From positions 1 through 49,939 of the forward strand of contig CAZUJF010000039.1 of the NCBI GenBank assembly GCA_964619955.1: a stretch of DNA of 49,939 bases. The letters run 5' to 3'. This document shows, piece by piece, positions 28,974-35,570 of the stretch. The notes beneath the pieces were generated by a model. The model was not told the DNA's origin, ran no database searches, and worked only from the letters and a program-made list of their open reading frames with translations. Origin of the DNA: JACQFK01 sp964619955. GTDB taxonomy: Bacteria > Planctomycetota > MHYJ01 > JACPRB01. The first letter of the stretch is position 1, and the number at the start of each line of letters is the position of its first letter. The position numbers and the translations under genes were made by a program.

Positions 28974-29399
28974 ATGAAGCGTAGGAACAAGTCCAAGGCT
29001 CCGCACCCGGGCCGGGTTTGGAGTGAAAAGCTCGGGATGTGGGTTGAGCCCGATCCCCGATCGCCGGAACGGCGGGCCCGGGACGAGGCGATCGTCCGGA
29101 GCGTGGAGCTGGATCAGAAGCGTCTAAAAGAGGTGCTTCGCCAGGCGACGGCGCTGCAGTCCCGGCAGGTGGACGCCCTGGACAGGGTGGCGGAATCGCA
29201 GGCGCTGGCCGTGCTTCGGGAGCTCATTGAAGCGCGGAAGAAGGCGGACTTGTCGCAGACGGAGGTGGCGCGACGCATGAACGCCCCGCAGTCGGCGATC
29301 GTGCGTCTCGAGTCCGGCGCCCACAGCCCGACGCTGACCACGCTTTCGCGCTACGCGGCAGCGATCGGCGTGACGCTCGGGGTCCGGAGGACCGCGTAG
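28974..29399 (+). CDS. XRE-type antitoxin with long N-terminal extension
   Basis: 141 residues from ATG 28974, five bases after GAGG. The C-terminal third is a Cro/C1 helix-turn-helix (LSQTEVARRMNAPQSAIVRL, TLTTLSRYAAAIGVTLGV), as in HigA-type antitoxins. The first 80 residues are a charged helical extension (RARDEAIVRSVELDQKRLKE) that may wrap the toxin. BrnT is normally paired with a BrnA ribbon-helix-helix protein, so a BrnT-like toxin with an XRE partner would be a mixed pair. The order toxin-antitoxin also fits HigBA. Confidence 0.7.
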   Translation: MKRRNKSKAPHPGRVWSEKLGMWVEPDPRSPERRARDEAIVRSVELDQKRLKEVLRQATALQSRQVDALDRVAESQALAVLRELIEARKKADLSQTEVARRMNAPQSAIVRLESGAHSPTLTTLSRYAAAIGVTLGVRRTA

Positions 29400-29419
29400 C
29401 TGGCCGCGGCGTCGAGCGG

Positions 29420-29448
29420 TGGACGGCCTCCGCTGCGCTGCCTATACT
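29420..29448 (+). promoter_or_regulatory. tRNA-Leu promoter
   Basis: TGGACG (29420-29425), a 17-bp spacer and TATACT (29443-29448), ten bases before the mature tRNA. Confidence 0.6.
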
Positions 29449-29458
29449 GGCGGTACGC

Positions 29459-29545
29459 GCCTGGGTGGCGGAACTGGCATACGCGGCGGTTTCAAAAACC
29501 GTTGGCCGCAAGGCCGTGGGGGTTCAACTCCCCCCCCAGGCACCA
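29459..29545 (+). tRNA. trnL-CAA: tRNA-Leu (anticodon CAA)
   Basis: 87 nt including an encoded CCA. The acceptor arms GCCTGGG (29459-29465) and CCCAGGC (29535-29541) pair fully, with discriminator A. The anticodon arm is GCGGT-TTCAAAA-ACCGT with CAA at the wobble-to-third positions. The long variable arm GGCC-GCAA-GGCC marks a type II tRNA, and the T arm is GGGGG-TTCAACT-CCCCC. Fragments of its 3' half recur at 33203-33337 and 34171-34380. Confidence 0.96.
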
Positions 29546-29547
29546 CG

Positions 29548-29580
29548 CACGAAGCCTCAACGACTTAGAAGGGCTTCGTG
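29548..29580 (+). terminator. Possible hairpin terminator after tRNA-Leu
   Basis: CACGAAGCC (29548-29556) and GGCTTCGTG (29572-29580) form a perfect 9-bp stem with a 15-nt loop, two bases after the CCA end. No T run follows, so termination is uncertain. Confidence 0.4.
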
Positions 29581-29689
29581 GCGAGCACGCGGGCAGGAAA
29601 AGCTGTGTAGTTCTTGATCTCGGGATGCATCAACATAGCCATCCTTGCCGGACTCTAATCCTGCTCCCGTGCGCTCCGGGATACACTCC

Positions 29690-29822
29690 TACGAGGGCCG
29701 GATCGCAAACGAGATCCGCTTTGGAGTCTTAACCTCTCTTCGACCGGACCCTCGGCAACGAGGAGATCGGGGGGCTCCACGAATCCGCGAAGCTCTCCGC
29801 GCTGAAGCAGGCGCATGCGGCG
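29690..29822 (+). pseudogene. Possible remnant of a LamG/jellyroll-domain gene
   Basis: From 29690 one frame reads YEGRIANEIRFGV; from 29736 another frame reads LFDRTLGNEEIGGLHESAK. Joined, they resemble the end of LamG-like jellyroll domains ('..G.IDEVR.FDRALSDEEI..L'), with a frameshift between. Such proteins are common beside ECF/kinase modules in planctomycetes. The match is short and judged by eye. The rest of 29546-29822 shows no gene apart from the hairpin. Confidence 0.3.
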
Positions 29823-31829
29823 TTACCGGACGGCCGCCGCGATCTCCGCGAGCGCCGCCGCTCCGAGCGACAGGCGGGTCGCGTCGGCGGCCGCTGCTTC
29901 GAGTTCGACCGCGCGGTCCGATCCCGAAAGCAGCCTCGCGCGGACGAGGCGGGCAAGGACGTAGTCGGGATCGGCCTTCGCCGCGCGCCCCAGCGGCGCT
30001 GCCGCCTCCGCCGGATCGCCCCGGAGTTCGAGCATCGCCGCCTCGATGCGGAGTCGGGCAGGGTCCAAGCGCGCGCGCGACAGGATCAGCCCGGTCATCA
30101 TGCCGCGCGCGCGGCCGGCGGCGCGGGCCGGCGGCCCGCCGGACGGGCGCTCGATCAGGCGCGCCAGGCTGATCCAGACGTCGGGTTCCCCTCGGCGGCC
30201 TGGAGCGCGGTCGGCGGACAGGAACGGAGGGCGGGCCGGACTGCGCATCGCCCCCTCCAGCGCCCCGAGCGCGGCCTCGATCCCCTCCGCGCGCGCGAAG
30301 GCATTGTCGGAGAGGGTGGAGAAGGCCGACTGCGCCTCCGTCCAGCGGCCCGCCGCGACGTGCCGGAAGGCTTCCGCAAGCGGATCGGCGCCGGCGGGGG
30401 CCAGCGCGGCCGCCCGGGCTTCGCAGGCCGCCGCGGTCGCGGGGAAGGCGTTCGCGTCGACCCGCGCGAGGAGCCGGGCCGTGACCACCAGCCCGCCCTG
30501 GGCGGCCAGCGTCTCCCGGTGGGACGGATCGATCGCGAGAGCCCGGCCGTAGGCTTCGTGCGCCGGGGCGGCGCGGCCGCGATCCTCGAGGATGCCGCCG
30601 AGCAGGCGCCACGCGGCGGCGTTCCGCGGTTCCGCCGCCGCGGCCCGCCGGGCGAGGGCTTCCGCCTTCCCGAGCTCGGAGAGCGCGTCGTCGAAGGGCA
30701 GGTTTCCCGTCCCGGCCCGCGCGCGATGCTCTCCCGCCTCGACGAGCCAGGCGGCCCCGCTCGGCGGGGCCGGCGGCGCCGGAGGGGGAGGGGGCGGGTG
30801 CTGTCGCGCCAGGAGGGTGGTGACGCCCGCCACGAGCGCCGCGCCGCCCGCGCCGGCGGAGACGGCGAGGAGCCGACGGCGCGACAGGGCCGGCGATGCG
30901 AGCGCGCGCTCCAGCGTTTCCGCGAACGCGGCGGCCGTCGCGGGCCGGTCCTCCAAGCGGCGCGCCATCGCGCGGCGGCAGAGGTCGTCGAGCGCGGGCG
31001 GCACGTCGCGCCGCAGCGCGCGGGGCGAGGGCGGCTGCCCGGACTTCAGCCGCGCCGCCATCTGTTCGATGGACGACCCCTCGAAGGGCATGCGCCCGGT
31101 TAGCGCCTCGTGGAGCAGAGCGCCCAGACCGTAGACGTCCGTCCGCGGGTCCGCCTCGCGCGCCTCGCCCAGGAGCTGCTCGGGGGCCATGTAGCCGGGC
31201 GTGCCCAGGACGACGCCCGTCGCCGTGATCGCCGCCTCCTCCGCTCCGCCCCGAGCAATGCCGAAGTCCATCAGCACCGGCCTGCCCGAGGGGTCGACGC
31301 GCAGGTTGGACGGCTTCAGGTCACGGTGAACGACGCCTTGCCGGTGGACGTGGTCGAGCGCGCGCGCGACGGCGACGAGGCGCCGCAGCGCCGCGTCTCG
31401 CCCGCCGGGTCCGGGGAACTCCGCGCCGTCGACGAATTCCATCGCGATGAAGATGCGGCCGCCGGAACGGCCGAGTTCGTGGATCTCGACGACGTTGGGG
31501 TGCCGCACGCGGGCCAGGAGGCGCGCCTCGCGCAGGAAGCGGCGGACCGCTTCCGGCCCGAGGGAGTCCGCGTCCAGGACCTTGAGGGCCACGCGGCGGC
31601 CGAGCACCGGGTCTGTCGCCTCGTAGACGCGGCCCATCGCGCCGCGGCCGATCTCACGCAGGGATTTGTACCTTCCCAGGCGGTCCGACGGCGCCACGGG
31701 CGCGCGGGAGAGATTGCGTAGCGCGGCGGGGACGTCGACGAGGGCGAGGCAGCCGGCGCAGAGGGCAGGGTCGTCGGGGCCGGCGGCCTCGGTGCCCGGG
31801 CGGCCGCAGACGGCGCAGGGGTCGGTCAT
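29823..31829 (-). CDS. Membrane Ser/Thr protein kinase with TPR ectodomain
   Basis: 668 residues. An N-terminal zinc ribbon (CAVC...CAGC, residues 5-27) precedes a Hanks-type kinase: glycine loop IGRGAMGRVYE, K83, HRDLKPSN with the HRD at 168-170, DFG at 188-190, and GTPGYMAPEQ. A membrane span (LLAVSAGAGGAALVAGVTTL) and a Pro-rich linker lead to TPR-like helices with Ala/Arg bias. The start overlaps the stop of the sigma factor gene (ATGA), so the two are coupled. Planctomycetes often pair ECF sigma factors with such kinases; phosphorylation may control the sigma factor in place of an anti-sigma. Confidence 0.93.
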   Translation of the reverse strand: MTDPCAVCGRPGTEAAGPDDPALCAGCLALVDVPAALRNLSRAPVAPSDRLGRYKSLREIGRGAMGRVYEATDPVLGRRVALKVLDADSLGPEAVRRFLREARLLARVRHPNVVEIHELGRSGGRIFIAMEFVDGAEFPGPGGRDAALRRLVAVARALDHVHRQGVVHRDLKPSNLRVDPSGRPVLMDFGIARGGAEEAAITATGVVLGTPGYMAPEQLLGEAREADPRTDVYGLGALLHEALTGRMPFEGSSIEQMAARLKSGQPPSPRALRRDVPPALDDLCRRAMARRLEDRPATAAAFAETLERALASPALSRRRLLAVSAGAGGAALVAGVTTLLARQHPPPPPPAPPAPPSGAAWLVEAGEHRARAGTGNLPFDDALSELGKAEALARRAAAAEPRNAAAWRLLGGILEDRGRAAPAHEAYGRALAIDPSHRETLAAQGGLVVTARLLARVDANAFPATAAACEARAAALAPAGADPLAEAFRHVAAGRWTEAQSAFSTLSDNAFARAEGIEAALGALEGAMRSPARPPFLSADRAPGRRGEPDVWISLARLIERPSGGPPARAAGRARGMMTGLILSRARLDPARLRIEAAMLELRGDPAEAAAPLGRAAKADPDYVLARLVRARLLSGSDRAVELEAAAADATRLSLGAAALAEIAAAVR

Positions 31830-32524
31830 GCGCCGTCCCCCTTCCAGTAGGGGGCGAGGCGGCTGGCTTCGGCGGCGAAGTCCTCCGGCGTGGCGCAGTA
31901 GTCTTTCACCGAGGCGAGGAGGAGGGCCTGAAACTTCAACCGGCCGGAGTGAATGTGGTTCTTCACGTTCGCCAGGCTGCAGGAGAGGCGTTTGGCGATC
32001 TCCTCCTGGCTGAGGCCTTCGAGGTACTTGAGGCGGAAGACCGACGCGACGGGCGAGCCGCGGAGGGCGGACTCGTCGTCGAGGCCTGCAATGGCGCGCG
32101 CGACGAGTTCGGCGACCCAGAGGCGGTCGAAGACGGAGTCCTCCGACGGAACCGCGGCGAGGCCGGGGGCGCCTTCGGCGAAGTCGCCCTCCTTGAGCAG
32201 GCGGACGTCTCCGCCCCGGCGCGCGGCGCCGGCGTGGCGGCGTGCCTCGGAGAGAACGTGACGGGTGACGGCCAGGACGAGGGAGCGGAAGCGGCCCTTG
32301 TCGGGGTCGACCTTCTCAAGGAAAGCGGGTTTTGCGAGGCGGATCAGGACTTCCTGGGCAAGGTCCTCGGCCTCGTCCTCGGGGACGCACTTCCAGCGGA
32401 GAAAGCCGACGACGGGCGGACGGTAACGGCCGAGCAGCTGGTCCAGCCCGCGGGCGTTGCCGCCGCGGGCGGACCGGATGTCGTCCCAGATCGTGGTCGG
32501 AAAGCGCCGGTCGTCGGAAGCCAT
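31826..32524 (-). CDS. ECF sigma factor coupled to the kinase
   Basis: 232 residues. It opens FPTTIWDDIRSARGGNARGL, a typical planctomycete ECF start. Region 2 is YRPPVVGFLRWKC with EDEAEDLAQEVLIRL and DKGRFRSLVLAVTRHVLSEA; region 4 is LEGLSQEEIAKRLSCSLANV. A C-terminal tail of about 35 residues follows (CATPEDFAAEASRLAPYWKG). TAGACT lies 12 bases before the ATG and GGAGG sits in between. No anti-sigma gene is adjacent; the overlapping kinase is the likely regulator. Confidence 0.88.
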   Translation of the reverse strand: MASDDRRFPTTIWDDIRSARGGNARGLDQLLGRYRPPVVGFLRWKCVPEDEAEDLAQEVLIRLAKPAFLEKVDPDKGRFRSLVLAVTRHVLSEARRHAGAARRGGDVRLLKEGDFAEGAPGLAAVPSEDSVFDRLWVAELVARAIAGLDDESALRGSPVASVFRLKYLEGLSQEEIAKRLSCSLANVKNHIHSGRLKFQALLLASVKDYCATPEDFAAEASRLAPYWKGDGA

Positions 32525-32553
32525 TGTCCTCCGGAGAGTCTACCCCGAAAGGG

Positions 32554-32584
32554 GCCCGGCCACGGGGGAGACCCGTGGCCGGGC
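32554..32584 (-). terminator. Hairpin between the small secreted protein gene and the ECF gene
   Basis: GCCCGGCCACGGG (32554-32566) and CCCGTGGCCGGGC (32572-32584) form a perfect 13-bp stem with a 5-nt loop. It follows the stop of the 32601-32951 gene on the minus strand. There is no T tract, so it may be a Rho-independent-like stop or an mRNA-stabilising hairpin. Confidence 0.55.
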
Positions 32585-32600
32585 GGGCTGGTCGCGGAAC

Positions 32601-32951
32601 CTATCGGTTGCGCCCGCGGCCGTGCCTGCCGGGGCCCGGGGGGCCATTCGGTCCGGGCGGGCCGCCGGTTCCGGGGCCGCCGAGGCCCGGGCCGCGCCGG
32701 GGATGCCTTCCGTCGCGGAAGTCCTCCTTGCGGTCGCGCCGGTCCTCGAGCCGGTCGCGGAAGCCGCCGTCGTGCTTCTGGTCTCGGCGGTCTTCGAGCC
32801 GGTCGCGGAAGTCCTCTCGGCGGTCAGGCCCCGGCCCCGGCTTCGGGCCCGGTCCCGGACCCTTAGGCCCTTCCTGCGCCGCCGCGATCCCACTGATTGC
32901 GAGGCTCGCGACGGCCCCCAGGACCATCGACTTGATCGTTCCCGTCAGCAT
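32601..32951 (-). CDS. Small secreted Gly/Pro/Arg-rich repeat protein
   Basis: 116 residues from ATG 32951, with AAGGAGG just upstream; the longer in-frame ORF has no support. The signal peptide (LGAVASLAISGIAAAQ) precedes a low-complexity region: GPGPGPKPGPGPD, then tandem FRDRLEDRRD units (two full, one partial FRDGRHPRRG), then Gly/Pro-rich sequence ending GRHGRGRNR. Highly charged repeats like this may bind polyanions or metals in the envelope. I do not recognise a family. Confidence 0.65.
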   Translation of the reverse strand: MLTGTIKSMVLGAVASLAISGIAAAQEGPKGPGPGPKPGPGPDRREDFRDRLEDRRDQKHDGGFRDRLEDRRDRKEDFRDGRHPRRGPGLGGPGTGGPPGPNGPPGPGRHGRGRNR

Positions 32952-33202
32952 CTCGTCCTCCTTTGCTGTCCTGCCAGAGCTATGGCGATCCGCGCTCCCC
33001 GCGTTTGGGGAAATCGGGGCACTAAGGCCGGGTTTAGGAATATTAGAAACAGTGTGTAGTTCTTGCTGCTCAAAGGCGACTTCTCGCGATCCGGACTGAC
33101 CTGTGCCGAGATGCGTGAAGCGGCTCTGAAGCGGGATTTTGACCCGCTTCAGTGCATTTGCGACTACCCTCAACCTAGGGCGACCCAGCGGGGCTCGAAG
33201 AA

Positions 33203-33337
33203 TTCAAGAACCGTTGGCCACAAGGGCGCGGGGGTCTGGTCCCTCCTTCGCGCCTGTAGGGATGCGCTATGGAGGGCAGGCCTCCGTAGCCGACGGCCAA
33301 AGCGGCGGAGGAGGATCGACTCCCCCCTCCAGGCACC
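33203..33337 (+). repeat. tRNA-Leu-derived repeat, copy A
   Basis: Starts like the tRNA-Leu anticodon loop and variable arm (TTCAAGAACCGTTGGCC) and ends like its T arm and acceptor (GACTCCCCCCTCCAGGCACC). Between the two halves of the T loop sits an extra segment of about 80 nt (33236-33315). It holds two palindromic pairs, CCCTCC/GGAGGG (33241-33276) and CCTCCG/CGGAGG (33281-33311). The 55 nt at 33233-33287 are identical to 34204-34258. Confidence 0.75.
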
Positions 33338-33394
33338 CTAGTGGACTACCTACCCCCATCGAGGCTAAGGCATGCAAGCTTCGGATAGATGGGC

Positions 33395-33423
33395 TTGAAT
33401 TATGCTTAGCGCTAAGCAAGAAT
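33395..33423 (+). promoter_or_regulatory. Promoter with 16-bp palindromic operator, second toxin-antitoxin pair
   Basis: TTGAAT (33395-33400), 17 bp, AAGAAT (33418-33423). Between them TGCTTAGC-GCTAAGCA (33403-33418) is a perfect 16-bp palindrome. The ATG at 33430 is only six bases after the -10, so the transcript would be nearly leaderless and the operator would block the promoter, as in autoregulated toxin-antitoxin operons. Confidence 0.5.
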
Positions 33424-33429
33424 AGGCTC

Positions 33430-33642
33430 ATGGACGCTTCTGAAATCGCCCGGGTCCTGGGACGCCGCGGAGGGATCGCCCGCGCGCGCTCTCTTTCCCG
33501 GAAAGAACGGCAGGAGATCGCGGCCCAGGGCGGACGGGCCAGGGCCCTTTCCCATCATGCGGAGCGGCGGGTCCGGGAGAACTTCAGGGCGCTGGAAGCC
33601 GTCGATGCCCTCCGGAAAGCCTCCGGAATCCATGGCCGCTAG
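33430..33642 (+). CDS. Small basic antitoxin-like protein
   Basis: 70 residues, very rich in Arg and Ala: ASEIARVLGRRGGIARARSL, ERQEIAAQGGRARALSHHAE, FRALEAVDALRK. The repeated 'GG.ARA' turns recall small proteins encoded directly before AbiEii-type nucleotidyltransferases. It overlaps the next gene by 11 bp. A role as antitoxin or DNA-binding partner is inferred from size, charge, overlap and the palindromic promoter. Confidence 0.55.
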   Translation: MDASEIARVLGRRGGIARARSLSRKERQEIAAQGGRARALSHHAERRVRENFRALEAVDALRKASGIHGR

Positions 33643-34165
33643 CGACGGCTATCTTCGGACCGTAGGGCGGCTGGCGGGCGCCCTGGACGCGCAGGGCTTC
33701 GAGCCCGTCCTCGTCGGGGGAATGGCGCTGGTCCTCCTGGGCTCCCAGAGGGTCACCCGGGATTTCGATCTCCTGGTCTCCACGCAGGGTCCCCCCACGG
33801 ACCAGCTGCTGAGGCTCATGTACCAGCACCGCCTTGAGCTGGTGACGAAGTTCAGCCCGGCAGGCGAGGTGAAACGAAGCGTCGACAATGTCCGGATCGC
33901 CGTGGCCAAGCTGAAGATGGAACAGCCTTCAAGCCTCTTCTTTTCCAATCCGAGGACCGGACTCCGGGTGGACCTGCTCCTCGACTTCCCGCTGCCCGCC
34001 CACCCGGTGGCGCAGCGCGCCGCAAAGGTCCGCTTGGGATCGGGCGGTCTCCGAGTCGCCGCTCCGGAAGATCTGATGCACCTCAAGGAGATTGCGTACG
34101 CGGATCGCCGCTCGGCTTCGGACGCCCAGGACCTGGAGTTCCTGCGACGGCTCGTTCAGGGGTAG
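33632..34165 (+). CDS. Nucleotidyltransferase-like toxin (AbiEii/MNT-like)
   Basis: 177 residues from ATG 33632. The fold signature is VLVGGMALVLLGSQRVTRDF followed by DLLV: a GG motif and a D-x-D pair (TRDFDLLV), with a third acidic residue in RVDLLLDF. A C-terminal PEDLMHLKEIAYADRRSASD matches the usual end of this group, where Asp and Lys bind nucleotide. Such enzymes may transfer nucleotides to tRNA or protein; AbiEii and MenT-type toxins are relatives. It overlaps the small gene before it, making a toxin-antitoxin-like unit between repeats A and B. Confidence 0.7.
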   Translation: MAASDGYLRTVGRLAGALDAQGFEPVLVGGMALVLLGSQRVTRDFDLLVSTQGPPTDQLLRLMYQHRLELVTKFSPAGEVKRSVDNVRIAVAKLKMEQPSSLFFSNPRTGLRVDLLLDFPLPAHPVAQRAAKVRLGSGGLRVAAPEDLMHLKEIAYADRRSASDAQDLEFLRRLVQG

Positions 34166-34170
34166 TCGCC

Positions 34171-34380
34171 GGTTTGAAGAACCGCTGGCCGCAAAACCGC
34201 GGCGGTCTGGTCCCTCCTTCGCGCCTGTAGGGATGCGCTATGGAGGGCAGGCCTCCGTNNNNNNNNNNNNNNNNNNNNNNNNNNNNNNNNNNNNNNNNNN
34301 NNNNNNNNNNNNNNNNNNNNNNNNNNNNNNNNNNNNNNNNNNNNNNNNNNNNNNNNNNAGCCGACGACCCAAGCGGCGGA
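34171..34380 (+). repeat. tRNA-Leu-derived repeat, copy B, interrupted by the assembly gap
   Basis: GGTTTGAAGAACCGCTGGCC (34171-34190) resembles the anticodon arm of tRNA-Leu with loop TTGAAGA. The 55 nt at 34204-34258 are identical to copy A. After the Ns, AGCCGACGACCCAAGCGGCGGA continues as copy A does, with two changes, then diverges. Copy B lacks the acceptor-like end that copy A has. The offset between copies is 971 bp, enclosing the toxin-antitoxin-like genes. Confidence 0.75.
34259..34358. other. Assembly gap, 100 N
   Basis: One hundred Ns, a conventional length for a gap of unknown size. The bases on its two sides (CCTCCGT and AGCCGA) are directly adjacent in copy A at 33281-33293. 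Confidence 1.
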
Positions 34381-34448
34381 GCTTTCGGGTTGAAGGTTAG
34401 GAGGGGGCCTCCTCCTTGGTATATTCGGGCGCTTGAAGGAGATGCGCC

Positions 34449-35561
34449 ATGCGATCGATCCGCTTCGCCCTCTGCCTGCTGCTCGCCGCCTGCGCAGCGC
34501 CCGGGACCGCGCCGTCCGGCGTCCGCGTTGAGGAGGCCGGCCAGAAGGACGGCAAGGCCGTCCGCGTCTACACGCTGACCGGCGCCGGCGGCATCGTCGC
34601 CAAGGCCACGAACTACGGCACCATCCTCACCGAGCTGCATGTGCCCGACCGCGCCGGGAAAATGGCGGACGTCGTCCTCGGCTTCGACTCCCCCGCGGGC
34701 TACTACGGCGGCCACCCCTTCTTCGGCGCCACCGCCGGCCGCGTCGCCAACCGCATCGCCAACGCCACGTTCGACCTCGACGGCAAGACCTATCCTCTCG
34801 CGAAGAACAACGGCGCCCATCTGCTCCATGGCGGCGCGAAGGGCTTCGACAAATACGTCTGGGACGCCGAGGCCGGCGAGAGCGCCGACGGCCCCTGGGT
34901 CCGCTTCATGCGCACGAGCCCCGACGGCGAGGAGGGCTTCCCCGGCACCGTGCGCGCCACCGTGACCTACACGATCACGCCGAAGAACGAGTTCAAGGTC
35001 GAGATGAGCGCCGTGACGGACAAGCCCACGCTCGTGAACCTGGCGCATCACAGCTACTGGAATCTCGCAGGCCACGGTTCGGGCGACATCCTCGGCCACG
35101 AGCTGCTGCTGTACTGCGGCCGCCACACCCCCGGGAACGAAACGCTCGTGCCGAAGGGGACGATCGAGCCGGTGGCGGGCACGCCGTTCGACTTCACGAA
35201 GGCCAAGCCGATCGGCCGGGACATCGCGAAGGCCGGCGGGAACCCCGTGGGCTACGACGGCAACTTCGTCGTCAACGGCGCGACGGGCGGCCTCGTCCCG
35301 GTGGCGACGGTGGTCGAGCCGAAGTCGGGGCGGATGATGGAGCTCTTCGCGACGGAGCCGGGCGTGCAGTTCTACACCGGCAACTTCCTCGACGGCTCGG
35401 TCAAGGGCAAGGGCGGGGCGGTCTACGCGAAACACGCGGGCTTCTGCCTCGAGACGCAGAAGTATCCGGACGCGGTGCATCATCCGGCGTGGCCGAGCCC
35501 GATCCTGCGCCCCGGCACGACGTACCGGCACCTCATGGTCCACCGCTTCTCGGCGAAGTAG
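34449..35561 (+). CDS. galM: Aldose 1-epimerase (mutarotase), lipoprotein form
   Basis: 370 residues. The signal peptide has a lipobox (LCLLLAACAAP), so the enzyme is likely anchored outside the cytoplasm, unlike E. coli GalM. Family motifs are ATNYGTILTELHVPD, GATAGRVANRIANATF, LLHGGAKGFDK, the catalytic His in NLAHHSYWNLAG and the catalytic Glu in FCLETQKYPDAVH. It interconverts alpha and beta anomers of sugars. AAGGAG precedes the ATG. It ends 9 bp from the tail of the facing sugar-acid-type operon. Confidence 0.93.
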   Translation: MRSIRFALCLLLAACAAPGTAPSGVRVEEAGQKDGKAVRVYTLTGAGGIVAKATNYGTILTELHVPDRAGKMADVVLGFDSPAGYYGGHPFFGATAGRVANRIANATFDLDGKTYPLAKNNGAHLLHGGAKGFDKYVWDAEAGESADGPWVRFMRTSPDGEEGFPGTVRATVTYTITPKNEFKVEMSAVTDKPTLVNLAHHSYWNLAGHGSGDILGHELLLYCGRHTPGNETLVPKGTIEPVAGTPFDFTKAKPIGRDIAKAGGNPVGYDGNFVVNGATGGLVPVATVVEPKSGRMMELFATEPGVQFYTGNFLDGSVKGKGGAVYAKHAGFCLETQKYPDAVHHPAWPSPILRPGTTYRHLMVHRFSAK

Positions 35562-35570
35562 GCCGCCGGA

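Larger units (their letters stand above)
32952..33429. other. 478-bp intergenic region with hairpin and repeat A
   Basis: No credible gene is seen. A perfect 10-bp hairpin, CTGAAGCGGG-ATTTTGA-CCCGCTTCAG, lies at 33126-33152 without a T run. The tRNA-derived repeat A (33203-33337) and the promoter/operator of the next gene (33395-33423) fill the right half. The stretch 32960-33120 shows nothing I can name. Confidence 0.6.

Noticed and set aside
33126..33152. Perfect 10-bp hairpin as an intrinsic terminator
   Set aside because: No T run on either strand and no gene ends near it.
33203..33337. Copy A as a functional second tRNA-Leu
   Set aside because: It has no 5' acceptor or D arm and its T loop is interrupted by about 80 nt.
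34171..34200. Copy B as part of a tRNA-Phe because its loop reads GAA
   Set aside because: Only the anticodon-arm region is tRNA-like, and the 5' side is the end of the nucleotidyltransferase gene.
34083..35543. Open frame running through the N gap on the minus strand
   Set aside because: It is antisense to the mutarotase and only stays open because Ns carry no stops.
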